Numbered from the stretch's first letter, positions 43,714 through 55,954 are shown. The stretch: 64,000 nt of DNA from Candidatus Altimarinota bacterium (GCA_028698305.1 JAQVDN010000003.1:63222-127221), one strand, 5' to 3'. Program-made: numbers and translations. Notes: generated by a model not told the origin, from the sequence alone.

Positions 43714-44257
43714 ATATTTTTTTCATTGACTTAATTTCTCATTTTCATGAAACTATCATATATATATGATAGGGCATTTTTATAATTCAAGCTCAAATCT
43801 GATATAAAGCATCTATTATTGATATAATAGAATTTGAAGTACCTAAACTAAATCATAATATATGTTCGTGAATATTTTTTGGATTTTTTGCTCTTTGTAG
43901 AAGTTTAGGAGGTAGATGTTTTTCAACTATATTTACAAAATCTTCTATTTTAACATTTTTTTCTATATCTTCTTTTAGGATTTTTATTTCTATTTTAGAA
44001 GCATTAGCAATTATTTCTTGAGCTCATTTTAATACAAGAAAAAGTTCTTCTAATTGTTTATTATTTAAATTTTCTACTTTTAACTCTTTTTTTAGGTTAT
44101 CAAGTCAGTCTAATGTTTCGCTTTTTATAAGAGAAAGTGCTTTTGTTTTTTCTATTTTAAATTTTTTAGATATCTCGTTTGCTAGATTATCAAGCATCAT
44201 TTTTTTATCTATTTTTTCTTTCTCTTTTAAAATTCAAGAATTTATTTTTTCATTCAT
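43712..44257 (-). CDS. F0F1 ATPase delta-like helical protein or unknown
   Basis: 181 aa, helical, Lys/Glu-rich, no membrane segment. The succession KKFKIEKTKALSLIKSETLDGLDNL and VEKHLPPKLLQRAKNPKNIHEHILGFSLGTSNSIISI is not one I can place; a resemblance to ATP synthase delta-type helices is too weak to name it. It lies 2 bp after the upstream TPR gene, so the two are co-transcribed. Confidence 0.6.
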
Positions 44258-44259
44258 AA

Positions 44260-45750
44260 TTATTGTTTTTTAGGGATTTGATCTAAAAAGTACTTTGTAG
44301 TTTCACTATACTCATTATTTCTATCTAAACTTATAGCTTTTTTAAAATATATAAAAGCTTCATCATAATTTTCTTTTTTTAATTCATATATTCATTTTAC
44401 CATTACAATCATAGGACTGTTTTCATTTATTTCAATTGCTTTTTTAATATTACTATCAATAATTCTAAATTGTGCTTCAGAAATATCTTCTTTTTGTAAT
44501 AAAATCCATGCAATATATCAATAAAATAATTCAGATTCTTTGTATTTTATTTTTGCTATTTCACTATATTTTAGAGCTGTTTCAAGATCTTCATTTAATA
44601 TATGATAATAAATAGCTAGGTTATAATCATTTAAATTTAGATTTTTATCTTTTGTTCCTATAAGATCTTTAAAAGTCTCAAGCATCTTTTTAGAGTCGTT
44701 TAGCTCAAAATATATAAAAATCAATCTTCTTCTTATATCATTTACATCTTCATATCAAGATTTTATAGCTTTATTATAGTGTATTATACTTAATAATTTT
44801 TCATTTAATTTTTCATAAATTCTTGCTAGAAAATAACTTGCTTCTGCATCATTTGATTCTAATTTATTATATTCAATTAAGAAATTTTTTGCTTCCTTAT
44901 AAAGTCATAATTCATAAGCACTTTTTGCAGCAATTTTCAGTATAGGTTTATAATTTTCATTTTGTTTTAATATACTTTCTGATGTTTTTAGAGCTATAAA
45001 AAAACTTCAATTTTGGTAAAAAGCACCAGTTACAAGTGCAGCTTTATATGTTAAATCATCAATTTGAAAATTATAATAATTTGTAAATGCATTTTCTACA
45101 TTTTCTATATAAATTGATTTTTCTGTTGTTCAAGTTCAAGTATTATTTGTATTTTTTTGTGCTTCAAAATATTCTTGAAATCATAGTCTACATTTAGAAA
45201 AATCCTCTATACAAATCAAAGAATTTTTATAATAGAAATTTTCTTCTTTAGATAATCATAAAGTATCTATTTCTTGTATTATTTTTTCATAGTTTCAAGT
45301 TCAAGTGTAACTTCAATTTATCAAACTCAAAACAGCTTTTGTCTTATCTAAGTTTTGATAATTTTTTATGTTACTATAATAATTATATGCTTCAGAATAT
45401 TTATTTAAATTATAATAAATATCTCAAATTTTTAAATTTATTTCTCTATCATTTGGTACACTTTTATAAATTTCAAGATATTTATTTAAAGCTGTTATAT
45501 ATTCTTTATTTTCAAAATACATATCTGCAGTTGTGATAAGTCATTTTAATGAAATTTTTTTTCTTAAAACTTCTAGTCTCTCATTTGCTTTTTCTATTCA
45601 TTCTGATGAGTTTAGTTCTTCATGAGAATATTCTTTTTTCATCATTTGTTCTATCTCATCATTTTCTTTTTTATTATTATAAAAATAGAAAATACTTCAT
45701 GCCAAAACTAAGATTAATAAAATAATACTTAAAAAAACCTTTGATTTCAT
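44260..45750 (-). CDS. Membrane-anchored TPR-repeat protein
   Basis: 496 aa. An N-terminal signal anchor (VFLSIILLILVLA) precedes a long TPR solenoid: ALNKYLEIYKSVPNDREINLKIGDIYYNLNKYSEAYNYY, YKAALVTGAFYQNGSFFIAL, and near the end EAFIYFKKAISLDRNN. The array probably faces outward and mediates protein-protein contact. Partner unknown; the adjacent downstream gene is the best candidate. Confidence 0.85.
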
Positions 45751-45813
45751 TTTTAATATTTATTAGTAAATTATTTAAATTTTATATCTTAGATTTTATT
45801 TGTAAAGAAAATT

Positions 45814-45844
45814 AATTTATTTCTTGTTTACAAAGAAATAAATT
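45814..45844. promoter_or_regulatory. 12-bp palindrome between divergent genes
   Basis: AATTTATTTCTT/AAGAAATAAATT with a 7-bp spacer, centred between the divergent TPR and flippase genes. No T run follows, so an operator is likelier than a terminator. Confidence 0.4.
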
Positions 45845-45882
45845 ACATTAAACTAAAAAAAATATTTATTAATTTGATCCTT

Positions 45883-47373
45883 GTGTTTAAAAAAATTGCT
45901 ACAAATACTTTTTCACAAATATTATCTAAAATTGTTACAGCAATTATAGCTATTTTTTTGATAAGTATATTGACTAATTATCTATCTTTAGAAATGTATT
46001 GACTTTATTCAAAGATTTATAATTATACTTGAATCTTTGTTTTTTTAGCTGATTTATGACTATATGCTATATCAATTAGAGAGATTTCAAATAATCCAAA
46101 AGATTCTTCAAAAATAGTTTGAAATGTAATGAGTTTAAGACTTATTTTATGAATTTTTATATTATTTTTATCTACTTTTTTAGCATTTTTTTTACCAGGG
46201 TATGACTCTAGTTTAGCTATCTTATCTATAATAATTGCTTCGCTATTTACTATCTTACAACTTATTAATTCTTCTATTTTATCCTTGATGCAAGCAAATA
46301 TGAAGATAGAGTTTTCAGCTATAAGTCTAATTATTGCAAAGATATCAAATGTATTATTTATATGATTTATAGCTTATATCTTATATCCAAAAGATTTAAT
46401 TTCTGGAGATTATTATGCTTCGTTTTTATTTATAATGTTAGCTTGAGTAGTTTCAGTTTTTATAAATACTGTACTTAACTATTTTTATGCAAGAAAAATT
46501 ACTCCTATCAGATTTGAAGCAGATTTTTCTTATATGAAACATCTTTTTAAGATTTCACTACCTTATGGTATAGCATTATTTTTAAGTGTAGTATATTTTA
46601 AAGTAGATGTTATACTTTTATCTATTATAGAGTGACCAAAACTTTGAGATTTGAGTATAGCACTTTATAGCTTACCAATGAAGATAGTTGAAGTTTTGAT
46701 GGTTATAGGTTGATTTTATATGACATCTATGCTTCCTAGTTTTAGTAAAAATTTTAAAGAAAATAATCTTATAAAATTAAATGAATTAGTTTCTATATCT
46801 TTTAAAATTCTTTTTTCATTTGCTTCTCTCTTATTTGTTTGGTGAATACTTTTTAGAGATTATATAATCAAAATAATTGCAAATGAAAACTATATAAATA
46901 CTACTCATATGTATAACTCAAGTGATGCTTTTTTAATTGTGTTTTTTGTTATACTTTTTTATTTTATATCACTTGTTTTTATATATGTTTTAGTTGCAGC
47001 AGAGAAACAATCAAAACTTCTTAAAATTAATATTTTTATAACTATTTTTAACATAGTTTGAAATATGATTTTGATACCAAAATATAGTTTTATGTGAGCT
47101 TGAATAACAACTTTGATTTCACAAATATTATTATTTATTTTTGGATATTATCATACTAAAGAATTACTTGATTTTAAATTTCCTTTATTTTTTATATTAA
47201 GAGTTATCTTATTTTCTATATTTATTTTTATTCTTTGAAATTATTTTTTACTTAATTTTTCAAAATGACTATATTTTGATTTTGTTATTTATTCTTTATT
47301 AATTACTTTTTTATATTTTATTTATTATTATTTTGAATATATAAAAATCAAAGAATCAATTTATGTAAAATAA
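45883..47373 (+). CDS. Polysaccharide flippase (Wzx/MATE-like)
   Basis: 496 aa, about 14 membrane spans. The opening FKKIATNTFSQILSKIVTAIIAI and the following TNYLSLEMYGLYSKIY pattern are typical of polysaccharide biosynthesis flippases (PF01943 type); later SLPYGIALFLSVVYFKVDVILLS and the paired C-terminal spans agree. It would move lipid-linked glycans across the membrane. The start is GTG at 45883 (TTG at 45874 also possible); no ATG fits. Confidence 0.85.
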
Positions 47374-47418
47374 ATATAAAAAAATGATTTTTGTAAAAAA
47401 ACTTGCATAAATAAAAAA

Positions 47419-47445
47419 AAATTTAGACTTGGGGTCTAAAATTTA
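47419..47445 (+). terminator. Terminator after flippase gene
   Basis: Stem AATTTAGAC/GTCTAAAATT around TTGGG, then T-rich. Confidence 0.7.
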
Positions 47446-47462
47446 TTTTTGTAAATAAAAAT

Positions 47463-49574
47463 ATGGAAGCAGTTAGCTTTTTATCGCAAACTTTGTCAAT
47501 ACTTACTTTGCTTATTATTTGTAGTTTTACATATTTGGCAAGTAAAAAAATTAATTTTCCTTATACTGTGTTATTAGTTCTTGTTTGACTCTTATTAGTG
47601 CCAATATCACAGATTTCATTTTTTTCATTTATTGATGATTTTAAATTAACTCCTGATTTATTATTTTTTGTTTTTTTACCAGTTTTACTTTTTGAAGCTG
47701 CTTATAATATAAATTATAGACAATTAATTTTAAATTGGAAAGCAATAACTTGACTTGCAGTATTTTGACTTTTGATCTCTGCATTTATTATTGCTCTATG
47801 ATTATTTTTCTTGTTTCCATTTGTTTGATTTGAAATACCTTTTCTTGTTTGTTTACTTTTCTGAGTTCTTATTTCTTCAACAGATCCAGTTGCAGTTTTA
47901 GCTATATTTAAATCATTATGAGCACCTAGAAGATTAACTATACTTTTTGAATGAGAAAGTCTTTTCAATGATTGAACAGCAGTTGCAATGTTTTTGGTTA
48001 TATTGTGAGTTATATTAGATTGAGGTATTGTAACTTGAACAACTTATCTTACTTGAACTTTAAATTTTTTATCAATGGTTATTTGATGAATAATTTTTGG
48101 TTCAATAACTTGAATCTTATTTAGTAAGACTATTGGTTATATAAAAAATAATGAAGAAGTAGAAATAGTTTTAACTATGCTTTTAGCTCATATAACTTTT
48201 ATATTTGCTGAACTTATAACTCATCATTTTCCTTTTTTACCAATATCTTGAGTAATAGCAACTGTTATAGCTTCAATAATTATTTGAAATTATGGAAGAT
48301 ATAAGATTACTCCTAGAGTAGAAGCACATATGCATAAATTTTGGGAGTTTTTTGCCTTTATATCAAACTCTATTGTTTTTATACTTATGTGATTAATTCT
48401 TAGTAGTATAAAAATAAATTTTTTAGATTTTTTATTTCCTTTATTAATTGTTATTTTTGTAGTAATGATTGCAAGAATGATTTCTGTAATTATACCAATT
48501 AGGATTATTAATTTATTAAAATTAGAAGAACATATACCAAAAAATTGGATTACTCTATTATCTTGGTGAAGTTTAAGATGAGCATTGGCTCTTATGATGG
48601 TGTTACTTATTCCTGATGTTTGAGATCCTGATTTTGCTAAAATATTAGCTTTTCAAGAAATGGTATGATGGTCTTATGATTTTTCTATTAGAGATTTCTT
48701 ACTTGTTTTAACTATATGAAGTATAATGTTTACTTTATTTGTTAAAGCACCAACTACTCCTATTATTATGAGAAAGTTGAAAATTGATAAACTTCATAGA
48801 TTAGAAGAATTTGAATATGAAGAATGAAGAATTTTATCAAATTTAAAAATTATTCAAAAGCTTAATTTATCTTTTAAAAAAGCTTATTTAACTCAAGTAG
48901 AATATGACGAACTTTTAATAAAGTATAGTGAAAAATTGAATGATGCTGTTAAAAAAATGAAAAAAATTCTTGAAGAAAAGTGAGATGATCCAAAAATTCT
49001 CATAAGAAGAGCTTTATCACTTCATGCACTTTGAATTGAAAAACAATATTTAAAAGAGTTATTTTTCTATAATGAAATAGATGAAAAAAATTTTAAATAT
49101 ATACTTAGAAAGATAGAAAAACAAATTGAAAGATTAGAACTTTCTCATGAACAATTGAGAAGTATATCAAATAAAAAAAATGATTATGATTTCTTTTCTA
49201 AAATTGTTGTTAATATATACATAAAAACTTCAACAAATTTAGATTCATATATTAGAAATAGAACTAGACTTATTATCACTAGAAAAGTTATAAAAGAACT
49301 TAAGATCTTATCTGAAATAGATTTTTGATTTGATAAACATTTATTTGATGAAATAATAGAATTATATGCTATATTCAATAAACAAGCAGATGAAAAAAGA
49401 ATTAAAATATTTTCAAATCATAAAGCAACTATAAATGCAATTGAATCAAAACTTGTAAATAAATCATTATTAAAATTAGAAGAAAAAACTATAAAAGATT
49501 TATATCATAAAGAAATAATTACACCAAAATTATATATTAGATTTATGGATGAAATAGAAAAAGAAATGTATAGT
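47463..49574 (+). CDS. CPA1-type Na+/H+ antiporter with long cytoplasmic tail
   Basis: 703 aa. The membrane half has the CPA1 marks: FLPVLLFEAAYN, ISSTDPVAVLAI (key STDPVA) and FEGESLFNDGTAV (acidic ion-binding pair region). About 12 spans end near residue 440; the rest is a charged helical regulatory tail. The frame closes with TAG at 49572, two codons after MDEIEK; reading on to the TAA at 49591 would need a frame change. Exchanges Na+ or K+ for H+. Confidence 0.9.
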
Positions 49575-49593
49575 GATGTTAAAAAAATGTAAT

Positions 49594-49625
49594 AAAAAGA
49601 TAAGTTATACTTATCTTTTTTCTTT
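49594..49625 (+). terminator. Terminator after antiporter gene
   Basis: Stem AAAGATAAGT/ACTTATCTTT then Ts. Confidence 0.75.
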
Positions 49626-49679
49626 TTTGAAAAAATGATTATTATTTAATCAAATTAATTTTTAATTAACAAATTATAT

Positions 49680-50228
49680 ATGAAAACAGCATTTGATACA
49701 AGACCTGGTAGTGTGGTTGATATAGATTGAGATTTATATTTTGTAACTAAATGGGAATCTCATAGATGAGGTAGATGAGCTACAACTGTGAAGATGAGAT
49801 TAAAAAATATATCAAATTGATCTATGACTGATAAAGTTTTTAGTAGTGATGATAAATTAAATGATGTTATTTTAGATAGGACAGTTTTTGAATATCTTTA
49901 TAACTCTTCTTGAGTTTATGTATTTATGAATAGTGAAAATTATGAACAAATAGAGTTATGAGAAGATGATGTAGGTGATATGAAATATTTTTTATCAGAA
50001 TGAGCAACCATAGATATACAACAACATAATTGAAATTTTGTATGAATTATACTTCAAACATATATGAAATTGAAAGTTGTTGAAACTTTACCACTTGTTT
50101 GAAGTAATGAAAATATAGAAGTGGTAACAAATACTTGATTAAAACTAGAAGTTCCACCATCTATACAAGAATGAGATGATATAATAGTAAATACTTCTAC
50201 ATTTGAATTTGTAGAAAAAGTAAAATAA
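49680..50228 (+). CDS. efp: Elongation factor P
   Basis: 182 aa with the three beta-barrel domains: TAFDTRPGSVVDIDG, ATTVKMRLKNI, then YLYNSSGVYVFMNSENYEQIEL and TNTGLKLEVPPSIQEGDDIIVNT at the end. EF-P relieves stalling at polyproline. The tip loop reads SHRGGRGAT, so the residue that is modified Lys34 in E. coli is arginine here, in a GGRGA context unlike the PGRNA of EarP-type bacteria. No modification enzyme is seen nearby. Confidence 0.93.
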
Positions 50229-50305
50229 TTTATTTATCGTTTTAAGATTGTAAAAATATTAAAATTAATTAAATTAAAACTAATTTAAGAATATAAAAAT
50301 AAATA

Positions 50306-50989
50306 ATGAAGATAGACAATATTACACTTTCTTTTAAAAATAAAGTTATTTTAAAAGATATAGATATAGAAATAAAAAAATGAGAGTTTGTATTTTTTAT
50401 AGGTTATTCTGGTAGTTGAAAAACTTCTGTTATTAGGTCTATTATATGAGATTTTCGTCCTGAAAGATGAGATATTATTTTAGATAATAATTTAGCATTA
50501 TATAAGTGAATGACTGAAGAAACTATATTATCTTATAGAAGAGAAGTATGAGTTGTTTTCCAAGATTATAAATTACTTGAATCAAAAAAAGTTTATGAAA
50601 ATGTAGCTTTTGCTATGGAAGTTTGTGGATATAGTGATGCTTTAATCAGAAAAAAAGTGCCTGAAGCACTTGAAAAGGTAGGACTTTTGATAAAAAAAGA
50701 CAAGTTTGTTTATGAATTATCAGGTTGAGAAAAGCAAAGAGTTGCTATTGCTAGGGCATTGGTTCATGACCCAAAGATTATTATATGAGATGAACCAACT
50801 TGAAATCTAGATCCAGAAACAGCAAAAGAAATAATGGATATATTTCTTGATTTAAATGTAGAAGGTAAAACTATAATTATGGCAACTCATGATTCTACTA
50901 TTGTAAATGCTCTTAATAAAAGAGTAATTACTTTTCATGATAGAAAGGTTATGAGTGATATAGCTAATTGAAAATATAATTTAAAATAA
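50306..50989 (+). CDS. ftsE: FtsE-type ABC transporter ATPase
   Basis: 227 aa. Walker A GYSGSGKT (residues 33-40, last Gly = UGA), Q loop VVFQDYKLL, signature LSGGEKQR, Walker B IIIGDEPTGNLD and switch His in ATHD. The VVFQDYKLLESKKVYENVAF region is closest to FtsE/LolD. FtsE with FtsX controls septal peptidoglycan hydrolases; no ftsX follows, so the partner must be elsewhere or this is another MacB/LolD-type ATPase. Confidence 0.85.
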
Positions 50990-51016
50990 AAAAATAAGAC
51001 CTAGGTCTTATTTTTT
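50987..51016. terminator. Palindromic terminator, convergent
   Basis: AAAATAAGACC/GGTCTTATTTT meeting at CCTAGG; works for both flanking genes and includes both stop codons. Confidence 0.8.
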
Positions 51017-51207
51017 TATTTTAAATTTACATTTACTGCATTTAATCATCTTCTTCCATTTTCAACTTCAAACTCAACAGCATCACCTTCATTAATTTTT
51101 CAATTAACCCCAGTTATGTGTACAAATATTTCTTCTCCTGAATTATCATCAACTATAAACCCAAAACCTTTAGTTTCATTAAAAAACTTTACTTTTCCAG
51201 TACTCAT
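51016..51207 (-). CDS. cspA: Cold-shock domain protein
   Basis: 63 aa, one [21 protein letters not shown] carries RNP1 (KGFGFI) and [10 protein letters not shown] carries RNP2 (VHIT). Binds single-stranded RNA as a chaperone. Slightly shorter than E. coli CspA (70 aa). Single gene. Confidence 0.93.
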
Positions 51208-51271
51208 TTTACTAAATTATTATTATTAAGGACCTCATTATACTTATATATTTTTAAAAAGCTAATTTAAA

Positions 51272-51907
51272 TTAAATTTTATTTTTTTTAAAAAAATTAC
51301 ATTTTTCAGTAAATGGACAAGTTTCACATTTTGGCTTTCTAGCTATACAATTGTATCTACCGAATAAAACTAAAGTATTGTGAAGCATAGCATGATTATC
51401 TTTTGTAAAACCAGAACTTATTTTCTTATCAGTTTCAAGAGGATTTTTTGTTTTTACTATTCAAAGTCTATTTAATACTCTATGTACATGTGTATCAACT
51501 CATATATATGGAGCATCTTCTACAACTGCTAGAAAAACTTTAGCTGTTTTTATACCAACTCAAGGTAGTTTTATAAGTTCTTCTATGTTTTTTGGTATTT
51601 TATTATTATACTTTTCATATAATATGGTAGAAGTTTTTTTTATATTTTTTGCCTTATTGTTATAAAAAGAAATACTATTTATAAAATCTTTTATATAATC
51701 TACTTCCATTTTTGCTCAATCAATTGGTTCTTTTAAAAATCTAAAAAAATTTTTATTTACTATATTTACTTGTTTATCTGTTGTCTGTGCTGACATCAAT
51801 ATAGCTATAAGTAATTGAAATTCGTTTGTATAATAAAGTTCAGTTTTAGCATCAGGAAACATCTCATTTAACTTTTTTGCAAATTGAGGTATATCTTTTT
51901 TGTTCAT
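51272..51907 (-). CDS. nth: Endonuclease III
   Basis: 211 aa, normal length. LMSAQTTDKQVN near the N-terminus, helix-hairpin-helix LPGVGIKTAKV with the catalytic Lys region, GVDTHVHRVLNRL with the catalytic Asp, and a C-terminal 4Fe-4S ligand set C-X6-C-X2-C-X5-C (ARKPKCETCPFTEKC). Glycosylase/AP lyase for oxidised pyrimidines. Confidence 0.95.
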
Positions 51908-51972
51908 TATTTATTTACTTATTTTTTTATTTTTTATATAATAATAAAAATTAATTAATTTAAAAGAAAAAA

Positions 51973-52845
51973 ATGTTTTATAAACAATGATTTTTCATAG
52001 ATAAGCCAGTTTGAAACAATGAGTTTTCATTTGAAAAAAGAATAAATAAAAAACTCTATGTTCCTGAAATAATTGATTTAGATATAGATGATTTAGATCA
52101 AATTAAAATTCAGGATGATAAAGATAAGATAGCTTTTGAAGATTTTTGATTTGATGATAAACTTAGTACAAATTATGGTCTTAAAAATTTTTATAGGATA
52201 AAAATTAAGTGAAAAGAAATAGTACTTTTTGATAATCACAATCATGCATTTTATTTTTGGTATGAAGCTAGAAATAGGGGAATTATATGAGATAATAATA
52301 CTTTGATTCACATAGATGAACATGCTGATACAAGAGATAATAATAAGATAATTCTAAAACCAGACAGTTTTGATTTAGAAAAAATATTTACTTTTACAAA
52401 TGAAGTTTTAAATGTAGGTAATTATATAATGCCAGCACAAAAAGAAGGTATTATTTGAGAAATAATTCAAATAAGAAATACAAGTAATTTAGAAGAATAT
52501 ATAGAAAAATATTATAATAAATCATATTTAGAATTTGATTTATTTCATTCAGAAACTCAACCAATTTGATTAAAATCAAATGGGGATTCAAACAGTCTTC
52601 ATTCAATAAATCAAATATCTAAATACAATTTTAGAAATAAATATAGTTGAATAATTCTTAATCTAGATTTAGATTTTTTTCAAAAAGAACTTGATTTTAT
52701 AGATTATGATTTAAAGAAAAAAGTTATACTTGATGCTCTTGAAAAAGCAGATTTTATAACAGTTTGTACTTCTCCGTTTTTTATTGAACAGGACCTTGCA
52801 ATAAAGGTTTTTAAAGATTTATTTTGAAGCTTAGGTAAAAAATAA
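51973..52845 (+). CDS. UPF0489-family protein (ureohydrolase-like fold)
   Basis: 290 aa. DNHNHAFYFWYEA, LIHIDEHADTRD and ILNLDLDFF match UPF0489 (C5orf22 homologues), where His/Asp clusters recall arginase-type metal centres. Biochemical role unknown. Cytoplasmic. Monocistronic, divergent from nth. Confidence 0.8.
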
Positions 52846-52927
52846 AATTTGATAAAACAAAAAAAATATATAAAATAAACCTTGTTATTTATAATTTTTT
52901 AGACGAGATTATAAATAAAATTATTTA

Positions 52928-52954
52928 ATGAGAATATTTTCTCGTTATTTTTAA
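52928..52954 (+). terminator. Hairpin before thioredoxin gene
   Basis: AATGAGAA/TTCTCGTT with T-rich tail; probable terminator of the UPF0489 transcript, about 80 bp after its stop. Confidence 0.55.
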
Positions 52955-52975
52955 TTATTTTATAATAATTTGATT

Positions 52976-53287
52976 ATGACATTAGTATTAAATGCACAAA
53001 ATTTTAGTGAAACTATAAAAGAAGGTGTGACTTTAGTTGATTTCTGGGCTGAATGGTGTGGACCATGTCAAATGATGTTACCAATTTTAGATCAATTTTC
53101 TTCTGCTATGGAATGAAAAATGAAAGTTGCAAAAGTAAATGTAGATGAAGCTCCTGAAATTGCTGGACAATTTAGAGTCATGTCTATTCCTACTTTAATA
53201 GTTTTTAAAGATGGAACTCCTGTTGAAACTATGGTTTGAGTTCAACAATTAGTTAAATTAGAAGAAGTTTGTAGTAAATATTTATAA
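52976..53287 (+). CDS. trxA: Thioredoxin
   Basis: 103 aa. Active site WCGPC at residues 27-31 and cis-proline in SIPTLIVF; conserved VDFWAEW. The TGG codon for the active-site Trp shows that UGA is not Trp here. TATAAT at 52961-52966 lies 9 bp before the ATG, so the transcript is probably leaderless or nearly so. Confidence 0.96.
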
Positions 53288-53316
53288 TAAAAGCTTAGAT
53301 TTATCTAAGCTTTTTA
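53288..53316. terminator. Terminator, convergent
   Basis: Stem AAAGCTTAGAT/ATCTAAGCTTT then Ts; reaches the stop codon of pilC. Confidence 0.8.
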
Positions 53317-54444
53317 TATTACATTTACCATATTAAAAAATGGTAACATTATGGCCATAATAATAGTTCAAACTATTAATCATACTCAAATAATTACTAA
53401 AGGTTCTATTGCTGTTTGAATATTTTTAACTATTTCATCTATTTCTTTATTTGCTTTTATACTATATTTTATAAGTAGATTTGATAAGTTTCAAGTTTCT
53501 TCTCATATCTTTACAACACTTGCAAGTTCTATCGGAAATAATAAATTTTCTTTAGAGCTTTGTATTTCATTTATTCACATTAGAACACTTAGTTCTATTC
53601 ATTTACTTACTCTAGAAGTTATTTCTTGTAATTCTTTCTCATAATATTTATTTTCTAAAGATTTTGAACTTATCTCTAAAGATTTATTAATTATTATTCA
53701 ATTTTTCAGTAATATTCATAATCAAGAAGTAAATAATGCAAGTATTTTCTTTTTTATTAGTGGTCAAAATAATGGTAATTTTATAATCATATGATCCCAG
53801 TAAATTTTTGTTTTTATATTATTTTTAAAATTAATAATCCCAAAAATTAGAAAAATAATTATAAGAATTAATATTATTATATTTTCTTGTAAAAAATCAG
53901 ATATATCAATTACATTTTGAGTTAAACTTGGTAGATTTACTTTTGAATCTTTATACATTTGTTCTATTTTTGGTATAACAAATACCATAAAGATTCAAAT
54001 CATTATTATTGATAATGATATTATAACCATAGGATAGATAAGTGCTCATATTATTTTGTTTTTTAACTCTCTTGATTTTTCTTCTTTTAATTTGATTGTT
54101 TCTATAGAATCTCAAAGTTTTCAGGTTACCTCTCACATTTCAATAATTGAAAGATCAAAAGTATTAAATATATTTGGAAATTTTTGAAAACATTCATTTA
54201 AGCTATTTCAACTATTTAATTCTGCAATTACAGAATTTAATAATAATTTATTATTTTTATTTTTTGTTTTAGTTTGATACATTATTATTTTCAAACTATT
54301 TATAAGTGGTATTCATGATTCTAATAAATTAGATAATTGCTCCAAAAGATTTATTTTTTCTTTTGAGCTAATTTTTATACTTAAAGTTTTTTTTCATTTA
54401 AATTTAAGTAATAATAATTTAAATTTTTCTAATAAATTTTTCAT
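53314..54444 (-). CDS. pilC: Type IV pilus / type II secretion inner-membrane protein PilC (GspF)
   Basis: 376 aa. Two T2SSF repeats, each with KLKEEKSRELKNKIIGALIYPMVI-type amphipathic start followed by a hydrophobic span; the closing IEPLVIIGVGLIVGTIIMAIMLPFFNM is diagnostic. PilC is the platform protein for the pilus ATPase. Isolated from other pil genes except the prepilin peptidase 48 kb away. Confidence 0.9.
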
Positions 54445-54543
54445 TATCTAATTTTTTTAATAATTATTTAAATTTTATCATTTATCTTGAATTTTTTCAA
54501 ATAAATATATAATTAAATCAATTATAATTACTAAAAAAATATT

Positions 54544-54972
54544 ATGTTTAAATTTTTTGGTGTAAGTAAGGAGGATGAATTTCAAGATATACTAGAAATA
54601 GATGATGAACAAAATTCTGATTCTTCTTCTATTGATGATGAAATATGACAAATCGCTGTTGATATTTTAGAAACAAAATTTGAGATTATCATTTTGGCTC
54701 CAGTTGCTTGAATTGATCTAGATGATATAGATATTTCATATCATAATAATATTTTGGTAATAAAATGAGAGAGAGAGAAGCCAGAGATTTTTAATAGAGA
54801 TTTGATAATCAGAAATAGTGAGTGTTTTTGGTGAGAATTTAAAAGGAATATTATATTACCAGAAAATCTTGATTTTGATACTATAAAAGCAACTTTAGAT
54901 AATAATTTATTGATTATTACTATTGATAAATTAAAATTTTCAAATCATAGTATAAAAATAGAAAAAATTTAA
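54544..54972 (+). CDS. Small heat-shock protein (Hsp20-like)
   Basis: 142 aa. An acidic N-terminal arm of about 40 residues precedes an alpha-crystallin domain: LAPVAGIDLDDIDISYHNNILVIKGER, ECFWGEFKRNIILPENLDFDTIKATLDNNLLIITI. The C-terminal IxI tail is weak. ATP-independent holdase. Followed 15 bp later by a small membrane protein gene. Confidence 0.85.
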
Positions 54973-54987
54973 CATTAATAAAAATTC

Positions 54988-55218
54988 ATGTTTTTTAAAA
55001 GAGATAATGTAAAAAATAGTGCAAAGAAGGTTGATAAAGTTATTACTTGACTTATAATTTGAACAGCAGTTGCATCAATGATAGGTTTATCAAAAACAAA
55101 TAAGTGAAAAAATGTTTCAAATGGTATAAAGACTAAATGAGTAGAGGCTTGTAAAAAATGATATAGTATTTTTTGAAAAGTATTAGTTTGAGTGATTAAA
55201 TTTTTTAATAAAAAATAA
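54988..55218 (+). CDS. Small YtxH-like membrane protein
   Basis: 76 aa. One hydrophobic segment (VITGLIIGTAVASMIGLS) between basic ends, nine UGA glycines. Resembles YtxH-type stress proteins in shape only. It begins 15 bp after the Hsp20-like gene and 1 bp before the next start. Confidence 0.6.
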
Positions 55219-55219
55219 A

Positions 55220-55954
55220 ATGTATAAATTTTTTTTAATATTTTTCTTTATATTTTTTCATTTAATTTTTCAAGTTGATGCATCTAATTGTAAATTTATT
55301 TGAAAAATAAATGAATGTAATTCGGCATTAAAGTCATATATTTGAAGAGATAATAGTTTTATAGAAAAATGAACTTCTATAAGAAGTATAGAAGATTTTA
55401 TTTGTTTGCAAGACACTCCAGAAAATAGAGTTTTTCAAATAGCATTAGATGAAAATTTTAGAAAAATAGATGATGAAATGGATAAATATTTGGATAGTTT
55501 AACAAACTCTAAAAATTTTTATTTTTGAAAAGAAGCACAATTTTCCTATTTTGATTGAATAAATCATATTTGGGAAAAATCAAGATATTTTAAGAATTTA
55601 TATAATGCTGCTTGTGTTCAAAGTATAGTTGATGCTGCTTCTTGTATAGAAAATGATCTATATACAGTTCCTGAGGAAAGGCCATCTATATCTGTTGAAT
55701 CAGCTAAACAATATTTGAATTGATCATCATGAGATTGTTATAATTTAGCAAATGTTAAGGTTGAAATATTTAATAATGTAGCATTTAATGTATTGCAGTT
55801 AAATAAAGTTCAAGTTTTCCGTGATCAGAAAAAATTATATGAACAAGAACAAAGGACAAAATATTCTAAATTATCTGATTTGATGATGATAAATCTGTCA
55901 TATTTAGAGAGAATTTGGATGAAATGGCCTAGTAAAATTAAGAATGCATACTAA
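55220..55954 (+). CDS. Secreted cysteine-containing protein, unknown
   Basis: 244 aa with a clear signal peptide (FFLIFFFIFFHLIFQVDA). The mature part has about seven cysteines that may pair outside the cell, and helical Lys/Asp-rich stretches. No family recognised. It starts 1 bp after the preceding gene stop; the three genes form one operon. Confidence 0.75.

Noticed and set aside
47463..49593. Antiporter gene ending at the TAA at 49591
   Set aside because: Codon-by-codon reading shows TAG at 49572 in the true frame; the later TAA is in another frame.
54567..54580. AAGGAGG followed by ATG inside the Hsp20-like gene as a real start
   Set aside because: The frame after that ATG stops within a few codons, and the upstream ATG gives the full crystallin domain.
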